Of a DNA stretch of 8,810 nucleotides, positions 1 to 6,710 are shown one piece after another. The position numbers and the translations under genes were made by a program. The notes under the pieces were generated by a model that saw only the letters and a list, made by a program, of their open reading frames with translations, ran no database searches and was not told the DNA's origin. Source of the stretch: Planctomycetota bacterium (GTDB taxonomy: Bacteria; Planctomycetota; Planctomycetia; Pirellulales; Pirellulaceae); assembly GCA_024274855.1 (NCBI GenBank), contig JAJSAJ010000768.1:1-8810 (forward strand). The letters are read 5' to 3'. Every line of letters starts with the position of its first letter. Position 1 is the stretch's first letter.

Positions 1-133
1 CAACTGCAGACGGCTAAACAGTTACCATTTTGCAATACACGGCCGACTTCCGGACTCGTACAGTCTTTGGAGACAATCGAGGGAAAACCGAGTGACGAAA
101 ACAACCTTGGATGGCAACTCGATCGGCTACTCG

Positions 134-1630
134 CTACCGCACCAGCTTTCTTTGATCCAGCCGTTCGCCCTTCGGCACACGAACCGGCACAACCAAGCCG
201 CCTGCCGCACCCAGTTCCTCAAACAACTGCTTCTTCATCGCCTCGGCCCTGTCCCGAAAAGCCGGGACGTTGATTAGATTGTGCCGCTCAATCGGATCGG
301 TCCGCAGATCGTAAAGACCATCGTGATCCCACACGCCGTAATAATAGATGTATTTATAACGGTCGGTGCGGATTGCAAACGTGGTTGGGGTTGCTGGAAA
401 GTTCCACTCCCAATGGTATTCATACAGGAAGTGGTCGCGCCAGGCGGTGGGACGCCCCATCAACAACGGCAGAAAGGACCGGCCGTCCATCTTCGCCTTT
501 TTGGGAACCTGCACGCCACAAGCTTGCAGGATCGTCGGCGCAATGTCCACATTAAGGACCATCTGATCAATCGTCGTCCCGGGCTTGATCAACCCGGGTG
601 CATAAGCCAACATCGGCACGCGAATCGACGTCTCAAATGCGTCCCGCTTATCGTAGAAGCCATGTTCCCCAAGTTCGAATCCATTGTCCCCCATGTAAAT
701 CACCAGCGTGTTATCGACGAGCCTGCTTTCGTCCAAATATCGAAGGACGCGACCGAGATTCTCGTCCAGCCCGTGAATCGTCTCGCAGTAGTTGTGAAAA
801 AGATCGTCAAAATCAGGAACCGGATCCTTGTCGAACGCGCCGGTCTCCATGTGATCAATTCCATGAATGCTGTACCGACGTTCTCGAACCCAATGCGGTT
901 GGGTTTGGTAGTTGCGTTCGGTGTTAGCCATCGTTTCGGGGTAGTCGATCGGTTCCTTTTCGTATCGATCCTGGTGCCGTCGCGCCGGAGTAAACGGGTA
1001 GTGGACAGCTTTGTAGGATAGGTACATAAAGAAAGGTCGACTTGGATCACGCTGCTTGGCCAGCCATGCCAGAGCTTGGTCGGTCAGAATATCGGTCGTG
1101 TAACCCGAGAACTCTTTGCGCTGACCGTCGATATTCAGCGTCGGATCAAAGTACGCACCTTGACCGCGAAAGCTGACCCAGTGATCGAACCCAGGCCGAG
1201 GATTATCACGATCATGCCCCATGTGCCACTTGCCGATGAATGCCGTCTGGTATCCGGCTGTCTGGAGATATTGCGGGAAAAAGACCGTTCCTGGCGGCAC
1301 CGGACGCTGATTGTCCACCACTCGGTGATGGTGCATATACTGACCGGTCAGGATAGACGCTCGACTCGGGGAACAGAGCGACGTTGTTACGAAGGCATTG
1401 GCCAAATGGGCTCCCTGCCGTGCCATGCGATCCAGGTTCGGCGTTTCCAGGAACTTTGGGCACTGAGGCATGAACCCCATGAAATCGAATCGGTGATCAT
1501 CACTCAATACAAAGATCACATTGCGACGCTCAGCGAAGGCCGATGACGCGACAATGGAAACCAGATAAACCACCACACCCGAGGTCGTCAACACAAACAG
1601 AACCTGACGACCAAGCCGTTTTCTCGTCAT
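134..1630 (-). CDS. Secreted S1-family (formylglycine) sulfatase
   Basis: A 498-residue type I sulfatase that hydrolyses sulfate esters, probably on polysaccharide or glycan substrates outside the cytoplasm. Seen in the sequence: a basic start and hydrophobic stretch ending in A-F-A (about residues 1-33) form a signal peptide. D44-D45 begin the metal site. The signature C86-S-P-S-R90 followed by ASILTG marks C86 as the residue converted to formylglycine. Further active-site positions of the family are present: K134 and H136 (GKWHMG), H210 (YKAVHYPF), D315-N316 (MGDNG) and K328. The C-terminal half has the usual 'LYDLRTDPIE' segment, and length is normal. The phrases around H210 and the C-terminus resemble N-acetylglucosamine-6-sulfatase or mucin-desulfating types, but the substrate is not proven. 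An upstream in-frame ATG (1678) is possible; I chose ATG at 1630 because GGAG lies 8 bases before it and the signal peptide then begins at the N-terminus. The maturation enzyme is not in this window. Confidence 0.95.
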   Translation of the reverse strand: MTRKRLGRQVLFVLTTSGVVVYLVSIVASSAFAERRNVIFVLSDDHRFDFMGFMPQCPKFLETPNLDRMARQGAHLANAFVTTSLCSPSRASILTGQYMHHHRVVDNQRPVPPGTVFFPQYLQTAGYQTAFIGKWHMGHDRDNPRPGFDHWVSFRGQGAYFDPTLNIDGQRKEFSGYTTDILTDQALAWLAKQRDPSRPFFMYLSYKAVHYPFTPARRHQDRYEKEPIDYPETMANTERNYQTQPHWVRERRYSIHGIDHMETGAFDKDPVPDFDDLFHNYCETIHGLDENLGRVLRYLDESRLVDNTLVIYMGDNGFELGEHGFYDKRDAFETSIRVPMLAYAPGLIKPGTTIDQMVLNVDIAPTILQACGVQVPKKAKMDGRSFLPLLMGRPTAWRDHFLYEYHWEWNFPATPTTFAIRTDRYKYIYYYGVWDHDGLYDLRTDPIERHNLINVPAFRDRAEAMKKQLFEELGAAGGLVVPVRVPKGERLDQRKLVR

Positions 1631-1638
1631 CGCAAATA

Positions 1639-1642
1639 CTCC
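1639..1642 (-). promoter_or_regulatory. Ribosome binding site of the sulfatase gene
   Basis: GGAG on the minus strand, 8 bases before the ATG at 1630. It decides between this start and the in-frame ATG at 1678, which would put 16 extra residues before the signal peptide. Confidence 0.6.
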
Positions 1643-1680
1643 GCCGTATGAAACATGGCCTATTACGAAAACGACCACGC

Positions 1681-1695
1681 GTTCGCTACGCGAAC
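1681..1695. repeat. Short perfect inverted repeat upstream of the sulfatase
   Basis: GTTCGC, a 3-base centre TAC, then GCGAAC: 6-base arms with perfect complementarity, about 50-65 bases before the sulfatase start. It could be a regulator binding site or a small hairpin in the leader. No promoter boxes nearby are convincing, so the role is open. Confidence 0.35.
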
Positions 1696-1988
1696 AAAAT
1701 AGACTGGCGCGTCAAACACCGTGGCCGCTCCGACACACGGCCGTATTCTAGCAGGCGGCAGACCTCGCGCACCACCGCCAAGACACAGTTGCCTGCTGCA
1801 GATTCATGTACCCGTCCGGCTCGTCACACAGACCAACTCCAAGACCCCCATCCGAAGGAGTGCTGGCACGGTTATCTTCGCCTGTTCGGAACGAATATTT
1901 CACAACATGTTGCCGTTCCCATCATCGACAGATTCACCACGAAACAGACGAAGACCGCCAAGGCATTCCCGTTCAGAAAACAGTTCCT

Positions 1989-2027
1989 ATATCCTTGCCG
2001 GAAAAGCCCATATCCTTGCCGGAAAAG
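1989..2027. repeat. Direct repeat, two 18-base copies, period 21
   Basis: The 18-mer ATATCCTTGCCGGAAAAG occurs at 1989-2006 and again, identically, at 2010-2027, separated by three bases. The 21-base period is a multiple of three, so every frame through it carries a duplicated heptapeptide, but no gene I can recognise covers it. Confidence 0.8.
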
Positions 2028-2157
2028 AATGGGAAACTGTGCGGAAAACGGGTAATTCCAGGTACTTGGCAAACGGCCGAACAGTCATGAACTTTCCTAG
2101 AGCCGGCGGCAAGACGGCCGATCTAAGCGCCAGCACCCAAGGAGGGGGATCGCCTGC

Positions 2158-2189
2158 GATTTGGCCTTGCCAAAATCTTTTTGATTTTT
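2158..2189 (+). terminator. Candidate intrinsic terminator, plus strand
   Basis: GATTTGGC, loop CTT, then GCCAAAATC: an 8-pair stem with a single bulged A, followed directly by TTTTT-GA-TTTTT. The T-tract exists only in the plus-strand sense. No plus-strand gene ends just before it, which leaves either an unrecognised small transcript or a chance structure. Confidence 0.4.
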
Positions 2190-2487
2190 CGTGTCCGGTT
2201 CTCGATACGGATTGCGACAGACTTATTCGGGAAACGGGGGTGATTCGCAAGGATCGCGCGACGCCTTTCGACGGCTAACGGAGCCCGGGGGTGCCGACGA
2301 GTCGGTTTCAGCTTTCAGCGCGTGGGGGCAGACGCTCAAATCATTGGGCGACGCCTAACTGGACAAGCTCGTTCCGTTTCCCTTTTCTGACCGTGCCCTC
2401 TCTATTTGGCCCAACGACGCGTAGCGCTCAGGTGTCGCGTCTCGGTACGCCTAGTGCATCCAGCCGTTCTAGCTGACGAAACTTGCG

Positions 2488-2582
2488 CTCCCACGAGATA
2501 AACTCGTGGGGGGCGGGAACACGCGGTATCGCCGCAGCTTGGCCTTTCCAGGGAAGACCCCCACGCGGCTCGTCCCGTGGGT
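2488..2582. repeat. Cluster of stem-loops with related arms
   Basis: The first hairpin has CCCACGAG (2490-2497), loop ATAAA and CTCGTGGG (2503-2510), an 8-pair perfect stem extendable to 10 with one G-T pair. The second has CCCACG (2560-2565) and CGTGGG (2576-2581) around a 10-base loop, so the arms of the two stems share CCCACG/CGTGGG. Between them is a smaller GCGG...CCGC dyad (about 2523-2535). No T-tract follows on either strand, so these are not intrinsic terminators. They could be a dispersed REP-like palindrome, a structured RNA, or the end of a mobile element. Confidence 0.45.
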
Positions 2583-2787
2583 GAATCAGTTTCGCCGGCT
2601 AGATCCGTATCCGCAAAACAACGTTCCCGGCCGAGCGGACAACGCTCTACCGAATCGGCCCGTTTTCGAGGCCGCATCAATCCGCAGTTTCCACGGCCGA
2701 AAAAACGCCTGCCCTACAATTCGAAAACCTCGTTTCATTTTTTGACCATACGAGCATTTGTCGCGATGGGGTGCATGCGAGGACTGA

Positions 2788-3723
2788 TCAGTTCACGCCC
2801 GTCGAGGCCACGTTGGAATCCAACCCGTCGGCATCGGTTGTCTGAGCCGTTGCGTTGCCGACGGTACCAGCCGGCAGCTCGATCAGCAATTCAAATTGGC
2901 CGCCCGCATCAACGGTCGCGGTCTCACCATTTAGGATGCCACCAAATCGAACGACAAGCCCTTCCGGACTCACATCGTCAACCACGACGCCGTGGAAGCT
3001 CCAATAGACGCCATCGGAATCGGCCACGAACCCTTCAATCTGCGGTGCCACCAATGGGGGTTTATCTTTGCCGCCAAAACCAGGCTCACCTTCCGCCTCG
3101 GTTGCCTGCAACTCGCGCACGGGCACCAGCTGGATCGGACCGAAAACATCTGTCGTTTGGCCCGACAAGACCACTTGGTCCGCGGACAGCGCGTCCGAAA
3201 AATCCTGTTCATCCGAGACTTGGTAAACAGCCGAACAAACGGCCGGTTCACCCAGTGCTATTCCAGCGGAGGCCATATCGCTCGAGGGACTCTCGAACGG
3301 GGTTTGAGACGGGGTTTGAGACGGGGTTTGGGCGGACATCGAGCTCACATTGTCATCAACACTGCTGAAAAACTGGTCCACGACTGAGCTATCTCCAACA
3401 GCCTGCTCACCAGTGAACTCGCCATCCGGCTGGTCCGCACCGTCCGTCCGTACCGGGAAACATAGAGACGCGTCTCGTGTTTCTTGTATGTCGGCGGGCT
3501 CGGTTACGTTCGACACGGTAGAATCTCCGACCAACGCTTGCACAGCCGAAGTTTCGGTTGCCGACTCATCAGGTCGATCGGTTGTCAGGTACGGCAAACC
3601 AGACAGAACCAATCGGTACTCCAATTTCTCCAACCGCAAGCATCGTTCGACGGTATTCAATCTCTGCCGTTTTGACCACATTCTTCGTGTCCAAGAAATA
3701 TCTCGGTAAGACAACTTCTGCAT
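2788..3723 (-). CDS. LEPR-XLL-type planctomycete exported protein with C-terminal Ig-like domain
   Basis: A 311-residue protein. Near the N-terminus, after a basic stretch (residues 12-30), is RLEKLEYRLVLSG (30-42), matching the planctomycete 'LE-x-LE-x-R-xLLS' motif that stands at the start of many large, presumably exported, surface proteins of this phylum. There is no ordinary hydrophobic signal peptide. Residues 43-220 are acidic, rich in Ser, Thr, Asp and Gln, and likely disordered, including a short SQTP repeat at about 130-142. Residues 225-311 form a compact beta-rich domain (WSFHGVVVDD, GLVVRFGG, ending in AQTTDADGLDSN) of the kind found at the C-termini of planctomycete surface proteins; I read it as Ig-like. 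The protein is short for a LEPR-XLL protein and has no enzyme domain between the two conserved ends. The start at 3723 is set by a strong GGAGG 7 bases upstream; an in-frame ATG at 3804 would add 27 unlikely residues. Function unknown; probably cell surface. Confidence 0.85.
   Translation of the reverse strand: MQKLSYRDISWTRRMWSKRQRLNTVERCLRLEKLEYRLVLSGLPYLTTDRPDESATETSAVQALVGDSTVSNVTEPADIQETRDASLCFPVRTDGADQPDGEFTGEQAVGDSSVVDQFFSSVDDNVSSMSAQTPSQTPSQTPFESPSSDMASAGIALGEPAVCSAVYQVSDEQDFSDALSADQVVLSGQTTDVFGPIQLVPVRELQATEAEGEPGFGGKDKPPLVAPQIEGFVADSDGVYWSFHGVVVDDVSPEGLVVRFGGILNGETATVDAGGQFELLIELPAGTVGNATAQTTDADGLDSNVASTGVN
3299..3334. repeat. 12-base tandem repeat inside the LEPR-XLL gene
   Basis: GGGGTTTGAGAC occurs at 3299-3310 and 3311-3322, and a third partly changed copy at 3323-3334. 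On the coding (minus) strand each unit encodes four residues, giving the S-Q-T-P repeat in the disordered middle of the protein. It is likely to vary in copy number by slippage. Confidence 0.85.
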
Positions 3724-3730
3724 TTCGGGC

Positions 3731-3735
3731 CCTCC
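3731..3735 (-). promoter_or_regulatory. Strong ribosome binding site of the LEPR-XLL gene
   Basis: GGAGG on the minus strand, 7 bases before the ATG at 3723. It is the best Shine-Dalgarno match in the window and fixes the start. Confidence 0.75.
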
Positions 3736-3739
3736 AAAA

Positions 3740-3763
3740 CTGTTAGTCATCCTGTTAGTCATC
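3740..3763. repeat. Exact 12-base tandem duplication in the leader of the LEPR-XLL gene
   Basis: CTGTTAGTCATC at 3740-3751 is followed immediately by an identical copy at 3752-3763 (GATGACTAACAG twice on the gene's strand). It begins 17 bases before the start codon, next to the ribosome binding site. It could be a paired regulator site or a simple slippage duplication. Confidence 0.8.
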
Positions 3764-3792
3764 CACTGGCGGTCATGGCAACGGCCTTTGAC

Positions 3793-3818
3793 AAAAACGG
3801 CCACCTGCTAAGGTGGCC
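3793..3818 (-). terminator. Intrinsic terminator, minus strand
   Basis: On the minus strand: GGCCACC, loop TTAGCA, GGTGGCC, a single G, then five T. The stem is a perfect 7 pairs, five of them G-C. It lies about 620 bases after the kinase stop and 70 bases before the LEPR-XLL start codon, so it probably ends the sigma-kinase transcript or a small RNA in the gap and insulates the LEPR-XLL gene. Confidence 0.6.
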
Positions 3819-4439
3819 ATCCAGGCAGCTCCCGCCGCAAGGCGGAACAAAATATCGCGAATCACGCGAGGACAGAGTCCTGGGTTCGCAATTCCAAAAC
3901 ACGTTCTCTATTTCGATTAGTCGAGAACGGCGCGTATTAGCGGGCAAGGATTCGGCAGGGAATTCCTTCAGCGGCGAAACATGTGACGAGATTGTCAGGT
4001 GGGCGCAATGCGGGCACGCACGGAAGTCACCGGAACAGATCGTCACACCAATGGACACCGACGAGCCGGCGATCTTGGCCTGGCAACCGTTGTTTACGTG
4101 CCCAACAGCAACAGTCCATCTTAATTCGAGCCAGCCCGAAGTGCGGATAATCCGCTGAGTTCTGGCCTCGCATCTCCCCCGGACGTGGACATAGCGAACG
4201 CCACCTGAAGGAAGGGGCATTACCGAAACAGCCGCGTTTCACGCGGCCATGGGCTGCGGCAGTAGAACACCACCCGGAATAACAGGGTCCCAACTAATCT
4301 GGGGAACGGTTCCAAACTCGCTCCGGCAGTGGCGAGCCAAGCATGAGATTCCACCGGAAGCAAGCTGGAGGGCGGCGTGCGCCTAGTCCAAGGCAGTGGC
4401 GGTCATCATGCATGGCTTATGAATTGCGACCGCGACGCG
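3819..4439. other. Intergenic region downstream of the kinase
   Basis: About 620 bases between the kinase stop and the terminator at 3793-3818. A minus-strand frame of 153 codons (4220-3759) runs through it, but that frame crosses the terminator, has no Shine-Dalgarno worth the name, and has no recognisable domain, so I do not call it a gene. Small dyads are present: GCCGCG-TTTCA-CGCGGC at 4231-4247 (followed on the minus strand by only a weak T run, a poor terminator candidate for the kinase), GCGGAT-A-ATCCGC at 4143-4155, and CCGCC-GCAA-GGCGG at 3832-3845. Confidence 0.55.
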
Positions 4440-6692
4440 TTAGGTCAGGTCTTCCGCAGTGAGTGGCGGAAAGTATGGACGAGGCTGGACAATCCGATCC
4501 GTATCCACAATTTTGGCGGTTGCCACCGGATGCTCGAGAACTCGCTGGTTGAGAAAGGACGTGAACGAGATGTCGTTGAGAATGGGTGATTTTTCAACCC
4601 CCAAATCAAACGCTCGGCACAAGTAGTCTTGAACCCTAACCTGGTCGACTCTGTCGCGTCCACATCGCACGAGAATCAACGCCGCGTGGTACATCAAGTT
4701 TCCGGAGAGTGGTCCCAACCGAACCGCCATTTCAATATCGCCAATGGCTCGAGGTCCATACTCGGGAATATCCGCCGCGTGTTGCTCGCACAGCGACCGA
4801 TAGACAAGTGCCCGGTTGTAATAGGCTTCCTGACACTGTGGATCGATCTGGATCGCGCGATCCAGATAGGCAATCGCTTTTGTCAGAAAGTGGCGAGACG
4901 CCGCGTTCCTTCCCCGATTATTCCACGTTCCGGCATCGTGCAGACCAAACGTTTCGATGGCTCGCTGTAGAACATTCGCCTCGGCCACACTCATTCCAAC
5001 ATAATGGTAACAAATGGCAAGCCAGACGGCGGAAACTCCCTGACAATGGATAAGATGTGCTGCCGTTTGGAGACTGTGAGTCTCCGTTGAACTTTGTGGC
5101 GATCTTGATTGTCGGGCCGACAGCCGTTTCAAAACATCCTCGAAATCGTCGACGGCGCTGCGGTATTCTCTTGATACAGTGCGTGCCTGGCCCTGGGCCA
5201 TTATTGGCTGGAACGCGGCGGGAATGGCCTGCTTGGCCAATCCAAACTGCTCGATCGCTTCCTGGTATGCTCCCCCATCGAAGGCCTCGACACCTGCGAG
5301 ATAACGCCGAAGTCCGATGGGTGCCCGTGTCACGCGCCAGGCGACTCCAACACCCCCGGCCAGTGCAACGGCAGACCCGGTTAGACCGACCAGAAGCTGC
5401 CGTCGGCGCATCCACCGCGTCAGTCGAGCAGTCGGAATCAAGTAGGTCCGCAGGCGAGCGGCAAGCTGTCCGGCAGACGCGGGGCGTTGATTCCACTCGA
5501 TCTGCAAGCACTCATCGACCAGATGCGCTAACCGAGCAGGGACCGCCGCATTACGCGACCGAATAGGAGGGCATCCATCTCGCTGCAAAGCAAGGATTCG
5601 TTCTGCTGCCTGTTCATTCGCTTCCCCAGGCAGCCGATCACCAAAAGGCGTTCTACCCACCAACAATTCGTAGAGAATCACGCCAAGCGAAAAGATGTCC
5701 CATTGTCGGCGCGGCCGAGACCGTTCGGCATCGGATCGCGAGCCAAACACGGTTGCCGCCAGCTGCTCTGGACTCATATAAGGCAACGTGCCACCCAGGC
5801 GCGAAACGTCTCGTTGCTGATCATGAGACAGATTGAAATCGAGCAGCATGGGACGTCCGGCCGGCGTCACGAGTACATTCGATGGCTTCAGATCCATGTG
5901 GAACACACCACGGCGATGAGCATGATCCAAGGCATCGGCCAGTTGCGCCACCAAATGGACCACACCGCCGACGTAGTCACCGCGAGTCAATTGCCGATCG
6001 GCTTCCGAGTGTGCCGCCGGGATATCTCTCATCGTTGCCAGGCGGCGCGCGACTGCCGGGATCACATTGGCCTTACTGGCAGCCTTGGCACTGGTAAAGG
6101 CGCCGTCCAGGACATCATCCAGAGTGGCGCCACCCAAGTAGGGCATACAGATCGCCGTCAGACACGACTCCTCGTCGCGCCGGATCGAATAGATGGGTAC
6201 AATATTCCGGTGATCTAGTCGGCCAAGCGTCTCGGCTTCTCCCCCACCACCCCGAGCCACTTTGACCACGACGTGCCTGTTGCCGAGAGCAGGCTCGGTG
6301 GCCAGGAACACGCGAGCAAATGCACCTCGCCCAATCTCTTCAATCAAGTCAAAATCCAGAAAACAGGAATCAGGCTCCGGCCATTTGATCGCTTCGAGCG
6401 AATTGGCCAACTTGGGATCCTGCTCCATGCAACTGTGGACGTCCAGCAAACGACGAAGCGATCGCCGATAAGATGGAAAGCGGTCGCAAAACGTGCTGGG
6501 GGCAATCGTCTCACCCGCTTCCGTGCGCAGGCAGTATTCTTCGTAGGCAAGATCCAAGACAAGTGATTTCCGACCAGACAAACCAGGATGATTTGCAAAG
6601 AAATCGCTCGCACTTGGCTCGTCCCCGTTGCGCCAACTTGCGATCACGTTGGACGCGAGCGACTCGATCATCGATTCATTTACGTGTGCCAC
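4440..6692 (-). CDS. Membrane Ser/Thr protein kinase with C-terminal TPR region
   Basis: A 750-residue Hanks-type kinase. Residues 1-110 form an N-terminal extension (LVLDLAYEEYCLR, FCDRFPSY) of a kind recurrent in planctomycete kinases. The kinase domain spans about 115-418: glycine loop G121-RGAFARV, Lys144 in VVVKVA, helix-C Glu152, catalytic loop H265-M-D267-LKPSN272, metal motif D285-F-N, GTLPYMSPEQ (301-310), and D332 in WDIFSLGV. Two departures stand out: HRD reads HMD and DFG reads DFN. All catalytic Lys, Glu, Asp and Asn positions are kept, so activity is expected. There is a long insert (about 197-243) before helix E. One membrane segment lies at about 432-452, followed by TPR-like repeats (about 460-493, 588-621, 622-660), which should lie across the membrane and could serve as a sensor or binding tail. 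The start is GTG at 6692, with GGAG 7 bases upstream. It follows the sigma factor gene by 18 bases, so the two are probably co-transcribed and act together. Target proteins are unknown. Confidence 0.93.
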   Translation of the reverse strand: MAHVNESMIESLASNVIASWRNGDEPSASDFFANHPGLSGRKSLVLDLAYEEYCLRTEAGETIAPSTFCDRFPSYRRSLRRLLDVHSCMEQDPKLANSLEAIKWPEPDSCFLDFDLIEEIGRGAFARVFLATEPALGNRHVVVKVARGGGGEAETLGRLDHRNIVPIYSIRRDEESCLTAICMPYLGGATLDDVLDGAFTSAKAASKANVIPAVARRLATMRDIPAAHSEADRQLTRGDYVGGVVHLVAQLADALDHAHRRGVFHMDLKPSNVLVTPAGRPMLLDFNLSHDQQRDVSRLGGTLPYMSPEQLAATVFGSRSDAERSRPRRQWDIFSLGVILYELLVGRTPFGDRLPGEANEQAAERILALQRDGCPPIRSRNAAVPARLAHLVDECLQIEWNQRPASAGQLAARLRTYLIPTARLTRWMRRRQLLVGLTGSAVALAGGVGVAWRVTRAPIGLRRYLAGVEAFDGGAYQEAIEQFGLAKQAIPAAFQPIMAQGQARTVSREYRSAVDDFEDVLKRLSARQSRSPQSSTETHSLQTAAHLIHCQGVSAVWLAICYHYVGMSVAEANVLQRAIETFGLHDAGTWNNRGRNAASRHFLTKAIAYLDRAIQIDPQCQEAYYNRALVYRSLCEQHAADIPEYGPRAIGDIEMAVRLGPLSGNLMYHAALILVRCGRDRVDQVRVQDYLCRAFDLGVEKSPILNDISFTSFLNQRVLEHPVATAKIVDTDRIVQPRPYFPPLTAEDLT

Positions 6693-6699
6693 GGTTTCT

Positions 6700-6703
6700 C
6701 TCC
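6700..6703 (-). promoter_or_regulatory. Ribosome binding site of the kinase gene
   Basis: GGAG within GGGAGAG on the minus strand, 7 bases before the GTG at 6692. It sits inside the 18-base gap after the sigma factor stop. It supports the GTG start over the in-frame ATG seven codons further in (6671). Confidence 0.6.
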
Positions 6704-6710
6704 CGAAGAA

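Larger units (their letters stand above)
1631..2787. other. Long intergenic region with repeats but no recognisable gene
   Basis: About 1.16 kb between the LEPR-XLL gene and the sulfatase. Open frames of 60-185 codons exist on both strands, but their translations are rich in Arg, Pro and Ser, lack recognisable domains, and overlap one another, as expected of chance frames. What is visible: an 18-base direct repeat at 1989-2027, a plus-strand terminator-like hairpin at 2158-2189, and a cluster of stem-loops at 2488-2582. Smaller dyads occur, such as CCGAC-GA-GTCGG at 2294-2305. The sulfatase promoter must lie at the left end of this stretch, but I could not place it. Confidence 0.6.

Noticed and set aside
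281..1546. Long plus-strand frames opposite the sulfatase
   Set aside because: These are shadows of the sulfatase coding strand; the sulfatase has every family motif in order.
1631..1678. N-terminal extension of the sulfatase to the ATG at 1678
   Set aside because: It would put 16 residues in front of a clear signal peptide, and the ribosome binding site fits the ATG at 1630.
3299..3334. Short repeats considered as a CRISPR array
   Set aside because: The units are directly tandem with no spacers and encode an in-frame protein repeat.
2577..3368. 263-codon plus-strand frame opposite the LEPR-XLL gene
   Set aside because: Its translation is Arg/Pro/Ser-rich without domains, and the opposite strand carries the recognisable protein.
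3724..3804. N-terminal extension of the LEPR-XLL protein to the ATG at 3804
   Set aside because: The added residues run across the tandem repeat and the strong GGAGG site, which clearly serves the ATG at 3723.
3759..4220. 153-codon minus-strand frame downstream of the kinase
   Set aside because: It runs through an intrinsic terminator and into the leader of the next gene, lacks a ribosome binding site, and has no recognisable domain.
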